Assembly: GCF_900162695.1 (NCBI RefSeq)
Contig: NZ_FUIH01000007.1
Coordinates: 2,542,001 to 2,606,000, forward strand
Source: Virgibacillus siamensis
GTDB lineage: Bacteria; Bacillota; Bacilli; Bacillales; Amphibacillaceae
Direction of reading: 5' to 3'
Length of the DNA stretch: 64,000 nt
The notes beneath the pieces were generated by a model, which worked only from the letters and a program-made list of their open reading frames with translations, was not told where the DNA came from and did no database searches. The translations under genes were made by a program, and so were the position numbers. Positions 18,823 through 26,332 of the stretch are shown one piece after another (positions within the stretch are counted from its first letter, which is position 1; each line of letters starts with the position of its first letter).

Positions 18823-20379
18823 TTATTTAAAACTTATCGTTTCGGTACGAATCATTCCATCCGGTACATGGTTGTAACCTTCAACATAATTTTTCATAGG
18901 TTTAATATTTTTTTCATGGAAGATAAAAACATATGGGACCTCCTCCCAAAGAATATGAGAAACTTTAGAATACAATTCTTTACGTTTTTCACGGTCAGAT
19001 GTAGCACGTGCTTTGATTAATAATTCATCCACTTGAGAGTTTGAATAGCTCATCTCGTTGAGAGACCCATCCGTTGAGAACCAAGTAAACGTATTCCCAT
19101 CAGGATCCACACGGCCGCTCCAACCTATTCTAAGTGCATCGTACTCATGATTCCGCATTTCTTCAAGCAGTGTTCCGAACTCGACCATTTCAATTTCAAC
19201 TTTTATACCAATTTGACCTAGCATTGATTGCAACATCTGTCCGATTTGCTTTTCTTCAGGTTTTGGAGTGATTTTCAAAGTAAAATTAACGTTATTCAAA
19301 CCAGACTCTGCAATCAGTTTTTTAGCTTCCCCAATATTAGCCTCGGGAACTTCCATGTCTTCAGGGTGCGCCCAGCTTGATGGCGGGAAAGGGCTGACGG
19401 CTGGTGTAACCCCATCATGGTACACAACCTCAGCAATTGCTTTCCGGTCAATGGCAATATTAATTGCCTGTCGTACTTTCTTATTGCTGAAAGGTTTTTT
19501 ATCTGTATTCAACATTAAACCTTGGAACCCAAGTCCATCTTTAACAGATATGTTAAGATTTGAAGAATTTTTGACTTTATCCAGGTCCTTGAACGGAATC
19601 TGATTAACGATGTCAAGGTTTCCCGAAATCAAGTTCGTTACACGGGTATTTCCGTCGGGGTATGGCTTGTACACCACATTTTTAATTGCAGGTTTTTCTC
19701 TCCAATAATCATCAAAGAGTGCTAATTTAATATGATCCTGCTGAACCCGTTCAACAAACTTGTATGGGCCAGTTCCAACCGGATTATTAGAGAAACCTTT
19801 CCCTTTTTCCTTAACGGCAGTTGGTGAAACCATCATACCGGCACGATCGGTCAGGACTGATAAAAATGGTGCATACGGCTTCCTTAATTTAACCTTTACC
19901 GTATATTCATCAACAGCAATAACTTCTGTCACCAGGTTTATTTCAGATTTTCGAGGGGATGCAAGTTCAGGATTCAACATTCTTTCAAAGTTAAATTTAA
20001 CGGCTTTGGCATTAAATGGCGTTCCATCATGAAATGTTACGCCTTTCTGTAATTTAAACGTATACGTTTTACTGTCTTCTGATACCTGCCACTTGTTTGC
20101 CAATTCGGGTACAATCTCTAAATCCTCATTTAAATCAACAAGTGTATTATAAAGACTTTGGAACACCTGCCTGTCAACAGCTGCGGAAGAACGGTGGGGG
20201 TCAAGTTGTGGTGGATCATCATCTAGGCCTATAGCCAATGTATCCTGATTTTTATTCTTTGATACAGGTTTTTCTGCATTAGTGCTACTTTCTGAACCTC
20301 CGTTACTTGAACTGCATCCAGCCAAAACAATAATTAGGACAAGAATATAAAAAAGGGAATACTTCCATAGTTTTCTCAA
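18823..20379 (-). CDS. Peptide-binding lipoprotein, family 5 solute-binding protein
   Basis: The extracellular receptor of the transporter, 518 residues. The leader ends in the lipobox IVLAGC, and the family 5 motif appears near the N-terminus (ANKWQVSEDSKTYTFKLQKGVTFHDGTPF). The start is TTG at 20379 with AGGAGGT nine bases upstream. It heads the operon; a clear promoter lies 100 bases upstream, facing away from an Lrp-type regulator gene. Peptide, dipeptide or nickel/opine ligands are all known for the family; amide or peptide fits the neighbours best. Confidence 0.92.
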   Translation of the reverse strand: MRKLWKYSLFYILVLIIVLAGCSSSNGGSESSTNAEKPVSKNKNQDTLAIGLDDDPPQLDPHRSSAAVDRQVFQSLYNTLVDLNEDLEIVPELANKWQVSEDSKTYTFKLQKGVTFHDGTPFNAKAVKFNFERMLNPELASPRKSEINLVTEVIAVDEYTVKVKLRKPYAPFLSVLTDRAGMMVSPTAVKEKGKGFSNNPVGTGPYKFVERVQQDHIKLALFDDYWREKPAIKNVVYKPYPDGNTRVTNLISGNLDIVNQIPFKDLDKVKNSSNLNISVKDGLGFQGLMLNTDKKPFSNKKVRQAINIAIDRKAIAEVVYHDGVTPAVSPFPPSSWAHPEDMEVPEANIGEAKKLIAESGLNNVNFTLKITPKPEEKQIGQMLQSMLGQIGIKVEIEMVEFGTLLEEMRNHEYDALRIGWSGRVDPDGNTFTWFSTDGSLNEMSYSNSQVDELLIKARATSDREKRKELYSKVSHILWEEVPYVFIFHEKNIKPMKNYVEGYNHVPDGMIRTETISFK

Positions 20380-20650
20380 GATAAATCTACCTCCTTTTTT
20401 GAATGTGCTATAAATTATTAACAGTAATTTCTAGAACGCCTCCTTATAATTTTCAAATAATTGTTTAAGTTAGCAATTATAATATAAGATAAAAAAAAAG
20501 CTGTCAACAGCTTACTTACAAAAAGTGTGTTAAAATAGTAAATAAGTTTCATTTAAATTTAAAAAAATCAATATAACTTTACTATTGAAAGTCATTTAGC
20601 TTTTTTGCTATTTAGCTTTGAATTCACGAAATACAGATAAGGAGAATTGG
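20380..20650. other. Divergent regulatory region between peptide operon and lrp-like gene
   Basis: AT-rich 271-bp region between two divergent genes. It includes the sigma-A promoter for the peptide operon (20479-20507) and a small palindrome (AAGCTGTCAACAGCTT, 20500-20515) that overlaps the -35 box. That palindrome is a plausible site for the divergently encoded Lrp regulator, though no experiment supports it. Confidence 0.55.
20479..20507 (-). promoter_or_regulatory. Sigma-A promoter of the peptide ABC operon
   Basis: On the minus strand TTGACA is followed after 17 bases by TATTAT. The spacing and a consensus -35 make this one of the strongest promoters in the window. It lies about 100 bases before the binding-protein start. 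Confidence 0.8.
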
Positions 20651-21100
20651 ATGGATTATGATAAGATAGACAAAAAAATCATCGAGGAACTAGTCGAAGA
20701 TGGTAGAATTTCCTATGTGGAATTAGCTGGCAAAGTAGGATTATCACGTGTGGCAGTCAAAGACAGAATTAAAAGCCTTGTAGATAAGGGAATCATTGAA
20801 AAATTTACTGTATCCGTTAATTCAGAAAAAATTGGCAAGAAGGTATCTGCCTTTTTTGAAGTGGATGTAGAACCAAAACAATTGCAGGAGGTTGCACAAA
20901 ACCTGGCGGACAATCTGCAAGTTGCAAGCATCTACCAAATGACCGGCCCAAGCACTCTACATATGCATGTTTTGGTAGAGGATTTTAAAAAGCTGGAAAC
21001 TTTTATAAATAATGAACTTTACTCTGTTAAGGGCATCACAAGGGTGGAAAGTTCTGTTCTCCTAAAACGATTCAAAAGCAGAACAGGCTACAAATTGTAG
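20651..21100 (+). CDS. Lrp/AsnC-family transcriptional regulator
   Basis: A 149-residue regulator: N-terminal helix-turn-helix (DKKIIEELVEDGRISYVELAGKVGLSRVAVKDRIKSL) and a C-terminal RAM/AsnC ligand domain (SIYQMTGPSTLHMHVLVEDF). Lrp-type proteins sense amino acids and form octamers. The ATG at 20651 is chosen because AAGGAG lies six bases before it; the in-frame TTG 33 bases upstream has no site. It is divergent from the peptide transporter operon, so control of that operon and the amide genes behind it is a reasonable inference. Confidence 0.9.
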   Translation: MDYDKIDKKIIEELVEDGRISYVELAGKVGLSRVAVKDRIKSLVDKGIIEKFTVSVNSEKIGKKVSAFFEVDVEPKQLQEVAQNLADNLQVASIYQMTGPSTLHMHVLVEDFKKLETFINNELYSVKGITRVESSVLLKRFKSRTGYKL

Positions 21101-21177
21101 TAGATTTAAAAGAAATTTAAAGTGTTGCTATAAGAGCCTAGCATTAACCCAAATATTACTAGTGGCATGGGCTAAAT

Positions 21178-21205
21178 AACCCTGGCCATTTAGCCTAGGG
21201 TTTTT
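21178..21205 (+). terminator. Terminator of the lrp-like gene
   Basis: AACCCTGGC pairs with GCCTAGGGTT (one bulged T) around a six-base loop and runs into TTTTT, about 78 bases after the stop codon. An alternative stem GGCTAAAT/ATTTAGCC overlaps it. Confidence 0.7.
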
Positions 21206-21343
21206 AATCCCCCTACATACAACATTAAACAATTAATTTCTTATAAAAACTGCATCCTTTTTACAATCTGTTTACGTAATAAATTGATCAAGCATGTCTA
21301 TTTCTTTATAAAAACGCATAGAAATTTATATGAGGTGATCAAT

Positions 21344-21781
21344 ATGAAATCATGGGAAGATTATGTAACCAATGACACGTTAAACATGATCTGTAAACTT
21401 AAAGAAATCAATGAGAAAATCAATGAAAAACGTAATAAAATTACGCATTATTCAAAAATAGCTATGTGCTCAATAAGTGCCTTTTGTATTTATGCCCTTA
21501 CCTATGTGTATTTTCAAGACAATATTTTGTTTGGAACCGCAAATTTTCTTTCCAATTTTTATCACCTTACCTGGATTGCATTCACAATACTTATATTCCT
21601 TAAGCTAAATAATGCCAATTCCGAGATAAGCAAATTAGAAAAAAAGCTTGAAAACTTGAGACAAGAGACTATAGATCATTTAAAAAACACTTGGTATATA
21701 AGTGAACACACAGATATTAGGGATCAAATTTCTGACTATATGAAAAATCAAGGTATAAACTTGAACTATAAAAGCCGTTGA
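21344..21781 (+). CDS. Small membrane protein with coiled-coil ends, unknown function
   Basis: A 145-residue protein I do not recognise. It has a charged N-terminal helix (KLKEINEKINEKRNKITHY), two membrane segments (about IAMCSISAFCIYALTYVYF and LTWIAFTILIFLKL) joined by a short loop, and a second charged helix (SEISKLEKKLENLRQETIDHL) likely to form a coiled coil. The ATG has AGGTGATC upstream. It stands alone between two terminators. No function is proposed; its composition is as AT-rich as the intergenic DNA around it. Confidence 0.65.
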   Translation: MKSWEDYVTNDTLNMICKLKEINEKINEKRNKITHYSKIAMCSISAFCIYALTYVYFQDNILFGTANFLSNFYHLTWIAFTILIFLKLNNANSEISKLEKKLENLRQETIDHLKNTWYISEHTDIRDQISDYMKNQGINLNYKSR

Positions 21782-21850
21782 AGTTATTGTGATTTAATAT
21801 ATTGGCAAAACATAGTTCCACTTACCCTTTTCTTAAAAAACAGTCTTAAA

Positions 21851-21890
21851 TAAAATAGGAGAAGGCAATTCTTCACCTCTCCCGATTTTA
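21851..21890 (-). terminator. Terminator of the nupC-type gene
   Basis: On the minus strand TAAAATCGGGAGAGG pairs imperfectly with CCTTCTCCTATTTTA, then T-rich sequence follows, about 64 bases beyond the transporter's stop. It is closely similar to the hairpin at 9139-9180. The converging plus-strand gene ends nearby, so it may serve both. Confidence 0.7.
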
Positions 21891-21929
21891 CAGCAAATAT
21901 ACAAATTCTTAACAAACAACACCCAAAAA

Positions 21930-21954
21930 GAAACAAGGCCCCCCTTGCTTCCCC
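21930..21954 (-). repeat. Degenerate GGGGAAGC short repeat at stop codon
   Basis: On the minus strand the stop TAG of the transporter runs directly into GGGGAAGCAAGG, then CCTTGTTTC, a diverged copy of the repeat seen intact near 33.7 kb, where the same TAG-GGGAAGC junction occurs. Confidence 0.45.
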
Positions 21955-23135
21955 TATATCATCACGCCCATAATCGTTCCGGAGATGATGGAAGCCAATG
22001 TTGCACCAAGTAATAATTTTAAAGCAAATGTTGCAACATGACCGCCTTGTTTTTCGCTGATGGATTTAATTGACCCTGAAACAATCCCTACTGTACCAAA
22101 GTTTGCGAAACTGACTAAGTACACAGAAACAATGGCGACTGTTTTATCTGATAGATTCGATGCTATCTCGCCGAAATTCAGCATGGCTACAAATTCATTC
22201 GTTACAAGCTTTGTGGCCATAATCCCCCCAGCTTGTACAGCCTCTGACCACGGAATTCCCATTAGAAAAGCAATCGGTGAAAAGATATAACCGAGCACTG
22301 TTTCAAAGGAAATACTAAACAAGCCCTGGAAAATGACATTAATACATTCCATCAACGAAATAAATCCTAGTAACATAGCCGCAACGGTTATTGCAATCTT
22401 AAAACCATCCATCACACTATCCCCGACCATTTGAAAGAAGGGAACCCTGGCTTTTTCCTCCATTTGGACCAGATCCTCTTTGTCATCTAAATCATAAGGG
22501 TTAATAATGTTGGCAACAATCAACGCACTAAAAATATTTAAAACGACAGCGGTTACAACATACATAGGCTCCAGCATGGTCATATAAGCGCCAATCATTG
22601 CTGCACTTACCGCACTCATTGCCGATGTACAAATCGTATAAAGTCTCTTTGGTGATAAAAATGGAATCTGTTTCTTAATAGTCAAGAATACTTCAGGTTG
22701 ACCCAAAACAGCTGTAGATACTGCAAAATAACTTTCTAATTTTCCCATTTGGGTTATTTTACTTAAAATCAATCCAAGATATTTAATGATAATTGGTAAT
22801 GCTTTTATATAATTCAGGATACCGATTAAAACGGAAATAAACACAAGCGGCATTAGCGCATTAAAGAAAAACACCGATGCACCTTCATTTACCATACCGC
22901 CAAATACAAAATCAATACCGGATTGCGCAATCTTCATCAATCTTTCGAAAAATTCACCTATACTTGTGATGACTGATAATCCGACACTCGTATTCATCAT
23001 GAAGAAAACTAAAACGAGCTGTATACCCAACATTATAAAAATACGTTTATATTTAATATGTTTTCGGTCATTACTCACTAGAAATGCAATAAAAAAAGCC
23101 AACAATATCCCCGTTACCAAAAAAATGATATTCAT
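21954..23135 (-). CDS. NupC-type concentrative nucleoside transporter
   Basis: A 393-residue CNT-family proton or sodium:nucleoside symporter. Typical blocks are MPLVFISVLIGILNYIKALPIIIKYLG, ESYFAVSTAVLGQPEVFLTIKKQ and the carboxy-terminal FANFGTVGIVSGSIKSISEKQ. Length matches B. subtilis NupC-type proteins. The ATG at 23135 has AGAGGTGA seven bases upstream and is preferred to an ATG 42 bases earlier that lacks a site. It is not obviously part of an operon. Confidence 0.92.
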   Translation of the reverse strand: MNIIFLVTGILLAFFIAFLVSNDRKHIKYKRIFIMLGIQLVLVFFMMNTSVGLSVITSIGEFFERLMKIAQSGIDFVFGGMVNEGASVFFFNALMPLVFISVLIGILNYIKALPIIIKYLGLILSKITQMGKLESYFAVSTAVLGQPEVFLTIKKQIPFLSPKRLYTICTSAMSAVSAAMIGAYMTMLEPMYVVTAVVLNIFSALIVANIINPYDLDDKEDLVQMEEKARVPFFQMVGDSVMDGFKIAITVAAMLLGFISLMECINVIFQGLFSISFETVLGYIFSPIAFLMGIPWSEAVQAGGIMATKLVTNEFVAMLNFGEIASNLSDKTVAIVSVYLVSFANFGTVGIVSGSIKSISEKQGGHVATFALKLLLGATLASIISGTIMGVMI

Positions 23136-23289
23136 CTGCTGCTCACCTCTTATGCTGATTGATTCATAGTTTTCCATCCGTTGTTCATTCCGTGCGTTAC
23201 CGTTTTCATTTATGGTTGAAAGTTTTGAAACAAATGTTTATAATTCAAACACTTGTAATTATGCGCTTTCATCTTTTTCTTGTCAAGAT

Positions 23290-23314
23290 GTGCGGGGACG
23301 GTTCTGCTTCCCCC
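23290..23314 (+). repeat. GGGGACGGTTCT short repeat, well-conserved copy
   Basis: Contains GTGCGGGGACGGTTCTGCTT followed by CCCCC. This is the cleanest core of the dispersed motif in the window and lies between two divergent genes, not at a gene end. Confidence 0.65.
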
Positions 23315-23624
23315 GAATTCCTGCAACCGACTAGTAAAGCGGAAAAAGACAAATATACGCTTTCTATGGTATTAAACATGTCTTTTATATGCCGCTTTTG
23401 TTTAAAAAGTTCTTTCATAAATCAAAGTAATCATATAGCAATGGACTATTTTTACGTTTAAATACTATATGTAAAAAACCAAATTAGAGCAAAACTCCTA
23501 TATAACACCAAATTCTGTGCAAACACCCTCCTTTTTTCCCCTTTTTACATAAAAATGCAAAAATAGGTTGAATTTGTCAAAAGGTATGATAAGGTTTTAT
23601 TAATTTCAGATATTTTGTAGAAAT

Positions 23625-23723
23625 CTATCGGACCGTCAAAAGATCAACAACAAGAAACACATTAAAATTGTTTTCCTGAATCGCATATTTCACATCACGC
23701 CAAGAGCTTAGAATCTGCGTCAT
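23625..23723 (-). pseudogene. Possible coding remnant, 32 codons
   Basis: A minus-strand segment reading MTQILSSWRDVKYAIQENN and on to LLVVDLLTVR-like residues has amphipathic, protein-like composition that stands out in this AT-rich gap. A stop lies four codons upstream and there is no ribosome site. It may be the tail of a decayed gene; I cannot name the family. Confidence 0.25.
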
Positions 23724-24065
23724 TTGGTTGGATTACGACAGAACAAAAATGAATGAACGTGGACAAGCAGAAATAACCCCCTATGTTTCAACAACCAAAT
23801 CCATCATTTGTGTATCCCACATCGAGACCTTACTGTAGTTAATATTCATCACACCTAATGTTTAAAAAACTAAATCCTGTACTGGAGGGAGGTCTGTTAT
23901 ATGTAAATTTCCGCCCAACACAGAGAATAACACCCCTGTCAAAGTAGTATGAATTCCTGCAAATACGGAAGATGGGTCTATTATTCTACCTAATTTTATT
24001 AATTCACCTTAGAATTACAATTTACGGAAAGCAACTAAAATTGTATTCATTAAGGAGGAATAGAT

Positions 24066-26240
24066 TTGAAACCAGGAAAAAAGACGCTTATTTTTATCAT
24101 TGCTTTATTAATGCTGAGCCTGCCTACAACTGTTTTGGCAGATCAATCAGGTCAGCCTGGGCTGCCTTCATTCCCGGAGCCATTGGACCCTCAATCATGG
24201 GAGCTGCCAGAGCATATGACTTGGAACGACTACCAGCCTATCCCCGGAATTGACTGGGAAAATGTTGATATTGAACCTGAAAGAAAACTTAAGGGTGCAT
24301 TAATTCTTGTGGACTTCCCGGATCAACAATTTGTCTCAAGTCAGCCAAAGGGATCAGATTTAGCGGGTAACCCAACAACAGTTGGAGATATTCCACGGGA
24401 TGAACTTGCGGAGTTTTGGGAGAAATATTTAAACAAACCGCAATCTATGAATCACAATCAAACGATTAATAGTTTCTGGAAGGAAAATTCGTACGGTCAG
24501 TGGGAAATAGAACTTGACGCCTACGGACCCTATCGAGTGGATCATAATGAATTCCAATACGGTCTTAACGAGTTCGGTCAGCGGGAAAATATGCCCCCGG
24601 GATTGAGTGGTAAAAGGCTGACTCCGGAAGCATTGGCTGCAGCCGAGGATGACCTCGGAGCATCCGGGGAGGAGTACGATTTCAAATTCATCTTACATGC
24701 CGGTTATGATGAGTCAGGAGTATGGCAAGAATTCGGTGAAATGAAATTCCTCAATCCTGAGGCGGTAACCGATCCATTTGGCCCACCTGTTGAAGGTATA
24801 CCGAATTCCGCTACAACCCGATACGTACCATGGACGTCATGGTGGGCTGCCAGCAGCATTTGGTCACACGCCGGCGGTGGAGCCTCCGTTCAAGGGGAAA
24901 ATGACGGTATGGGAACGTTCGCCCACGAATTTGGCCATTTAAAAGGGCTAGGAGACAACTATAATAACCCTTATGGCACCCCTGTCAAACGCAGCTATAC
25001 CGGTCCTTGGGAAACCATGAGCCGCGGCAGCTTTAATGGTCCAGGCGGGCCGCATACACGCTGGATGATCCCAGCAAGTTTGGGTAGTTCTGTTCCAGCA
25101 CACCACATGTTACGGAATAAAATTAAACAGGGCTTTATCACAGAAGACCAGTACCTGAAAGTGGATTCCGACGAGCTGGCTGAGACTGGTCCTATATTTG
25201 CCAACATTATTGCAAGGGAAGTACCGATAGGCGACGAATTTGGACGTACCGGATTATACGGTATCAGTGTAGGTATCGATGATGACCATTACAGTAACTA
25301 TACGGTTGAGGTGGTTGACCGGGTAGGGGCTGATTCCTTCATCCCGGATTCGGGTGTACTCCTGGCAAAAACAAGAATGGAAGATGATAGACCGCCGTAC
25401 ATCTATGCAGTCGATTCTCATCCTAAAGATATTAATCAGGTAGACTTCACAAGACCTGATGGTACAAAAGCTATGTATTCTAAAGGAGATTACCGGCAAT
25501 TATCAGATGCATTATTCCATGCCGGTACCGGGGACGGGGTTGTCAATGAATATAAGGACGAAGATCATGGTCTTCACTTCTATATCTTGGAGGAAAATCG
25601 TAATGATGAAGGTATTCTCTCCTATCGTATGGCTGTACGCAGCTTAAATGGTTCGGGGTCATTTAAGCGTGGTGTGGACGTGTCTGGCAGCAAAGTCGAA
25701 AGAGCTGCACCAGGACGTGTTGCTGCCTATGATTTCAGTGTCACCAACACCGGCGAAAAAACAGACCTAATCCGAATTCAAGCTAAAACAAAAGCTGGCT
25801 GGGAAACCCAAACAATGCATAACGTTATCGAAGTAAAGGCTGGTGAAACGAAGAAGGTCCCTGTGTATGTGGAAATTCCGGAAAACAAACAATCACCAAC
25901 AAAGCTAACGTTTACAGCGACATCGGAAACAAATCCCGATAAAAAGGCTGCCGCAACAAATGTCTTACTTAACAATATTAGTGCAAAGGGCATGAAACAA
26001 CTGGTTAACATATTCCACGAAGACAAAGAATTTAGCAGCGACAAAGCTGCCCGTGCACTAAAGATTCACTTAACTGCAGTAGAACAATTTGAAAAACAAG
26101 AAGCCGCCGAAAAAGTTGTCAAACATATGCAGGGATTCAACCTTTTACTGGAACATCAGACAGAGAATGAATTGATTTCTGATAAGGCAGCAAATGCTCT
26201 GCAATTCTATGCTGATTATGTAATAAGTCAGTGGTCATAG
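24066..26240 (+). CDS. Secreted M6-family (immune inhibitor A-like) metallopeptidase
   Basis: A 724-residue exported protease. Residues 1-26 are a signal peptide (ending VLA). The zinc motif HEFGHLKGLGD (287-297) fits the HExxHxxGxxD pattern of peptidase family M6, together with the upstream YDFKFILHAGYDESG. A beta-sandwich of the NEW3 type (VTNTGEKTDLIRIQAKTKAGW) lies near 560-640. The last 85 residues are a helical module (KAARALKIHLTAVEQFEKQE) resembling the FIMAH domain of Bacillaceae exoproteins, also present in the next two proteins. Translation starts at TTG, with AAGGAGG seven bases upstream. First gene of a plus-strand secreted-peptidase cluster. Confidence 0.9.
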   Translation: MKPGKKTLIFIIALLMLSLPTTVLADQSGQPGLPSFPEPLDPQSWELPEHMTWNDYQPIPGIDWENVDIEPERKLKGALILVDFPDQQFVSSQPKGSDLAGNPTTVGDIPRDELAEFWEKYLNKPQSMNHNQTINSFWKENSYGQWEIELDAYGPYRVDHNEFQYGLNEFGQRENMPPGLSGKRLTPEALAAAEDDLGASGEEYDFKFILHAGYDESGVWQEFGEMKFLNPEAVTDPFGPPVEGIPNSATTRYVPWTSWWAASSIWSHAGGGASVQGENDGMGTFAHEFGHLKGLGDNYNNPYGTPVKRSYTGPWETMSRGSFNGPGGPHTRWMIPASLGSSVPAHHMLRNKIKQGFITEDQYLKVDSDELAETGPIFANIIAREVPIGDEFGRTGLYGISVGIDDDHYSNYTVEVVDRVGADSFIPDSGVLLAKTRMEDDRPPYIYAVDSHPKDINQVDFTRPDGTKAMYSKGDYRQLSDALFHAGTGDGVVNEYKDEDHGLHFYILEENRNDEGILSYRMAVRSLNGSGSFKRGVDVSGSKVERAAPGRVAAYDFSVTNTGEKTDLIRIQAKTKAGWETQTMHNVIEVKAGETKKVPVYVEIPENKQSPTKLTFTATSETNPDKKAAATNVLLNNISAKGMKQLVNIFHEDKEFSSDKAARALKIHLTAVEQFEKQEAAEKVVKHMQGFNLLLEHQTENELISDKAANALQFYADYVISQWS

Positions 26241-26263
26241 TTTCAGAGACTTGATGGCTGAAT

Positions 26264-26305
26264 AACCTCCTGTGACACGCACGCATCCCCATGTCACAGG
26301 AGGTT
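26264..26305 (+). promoter_or_regulatory. Perfect 14-bp hairpin before the first S15 gene
   Basis: AACCTCCTGTGACA and TGTCACAGGAGGTT pair perfectly across a 14-base loop in the 92-base gap between two genes. No T run follows, so a simple terminator is unlikely. The left arm carries CCTCC, which could also pair with the real ribosome site AAAGGAGG at 26318-26325, so a switch or an mRNA-processing/stability role is possible. Confidence 0.6.
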
Positions 26306-26332
26306 CACTAAAATTGAAAAGGAGGAAATCGT

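Larger units (their letters stand above)
23136..24065. other. 930-bp gene-poor gap
   Basis: No credible complete gene on either strand. The stretch contains one intact GGGGACGGTTCT repeat (23290-23314), a long imperfect inverted repeat around 23335-23405 (AAAGCGG...CCGCTTT) and a short minus-strand coding-like remnant (23625-23723). It probably also holds the promoters of the divergent nucleoside-transporter and M6-peptidase genes, but none is a clear consensus match. Confidence 0.6.

Noticed and set aside
26264..26305. Terminator between the M6 and first S15 genes
   Set aside because: The stem is perfect but is followed by CACTAAAATTG with no T run, so it was recorded as a regulatory or stability hairpin.
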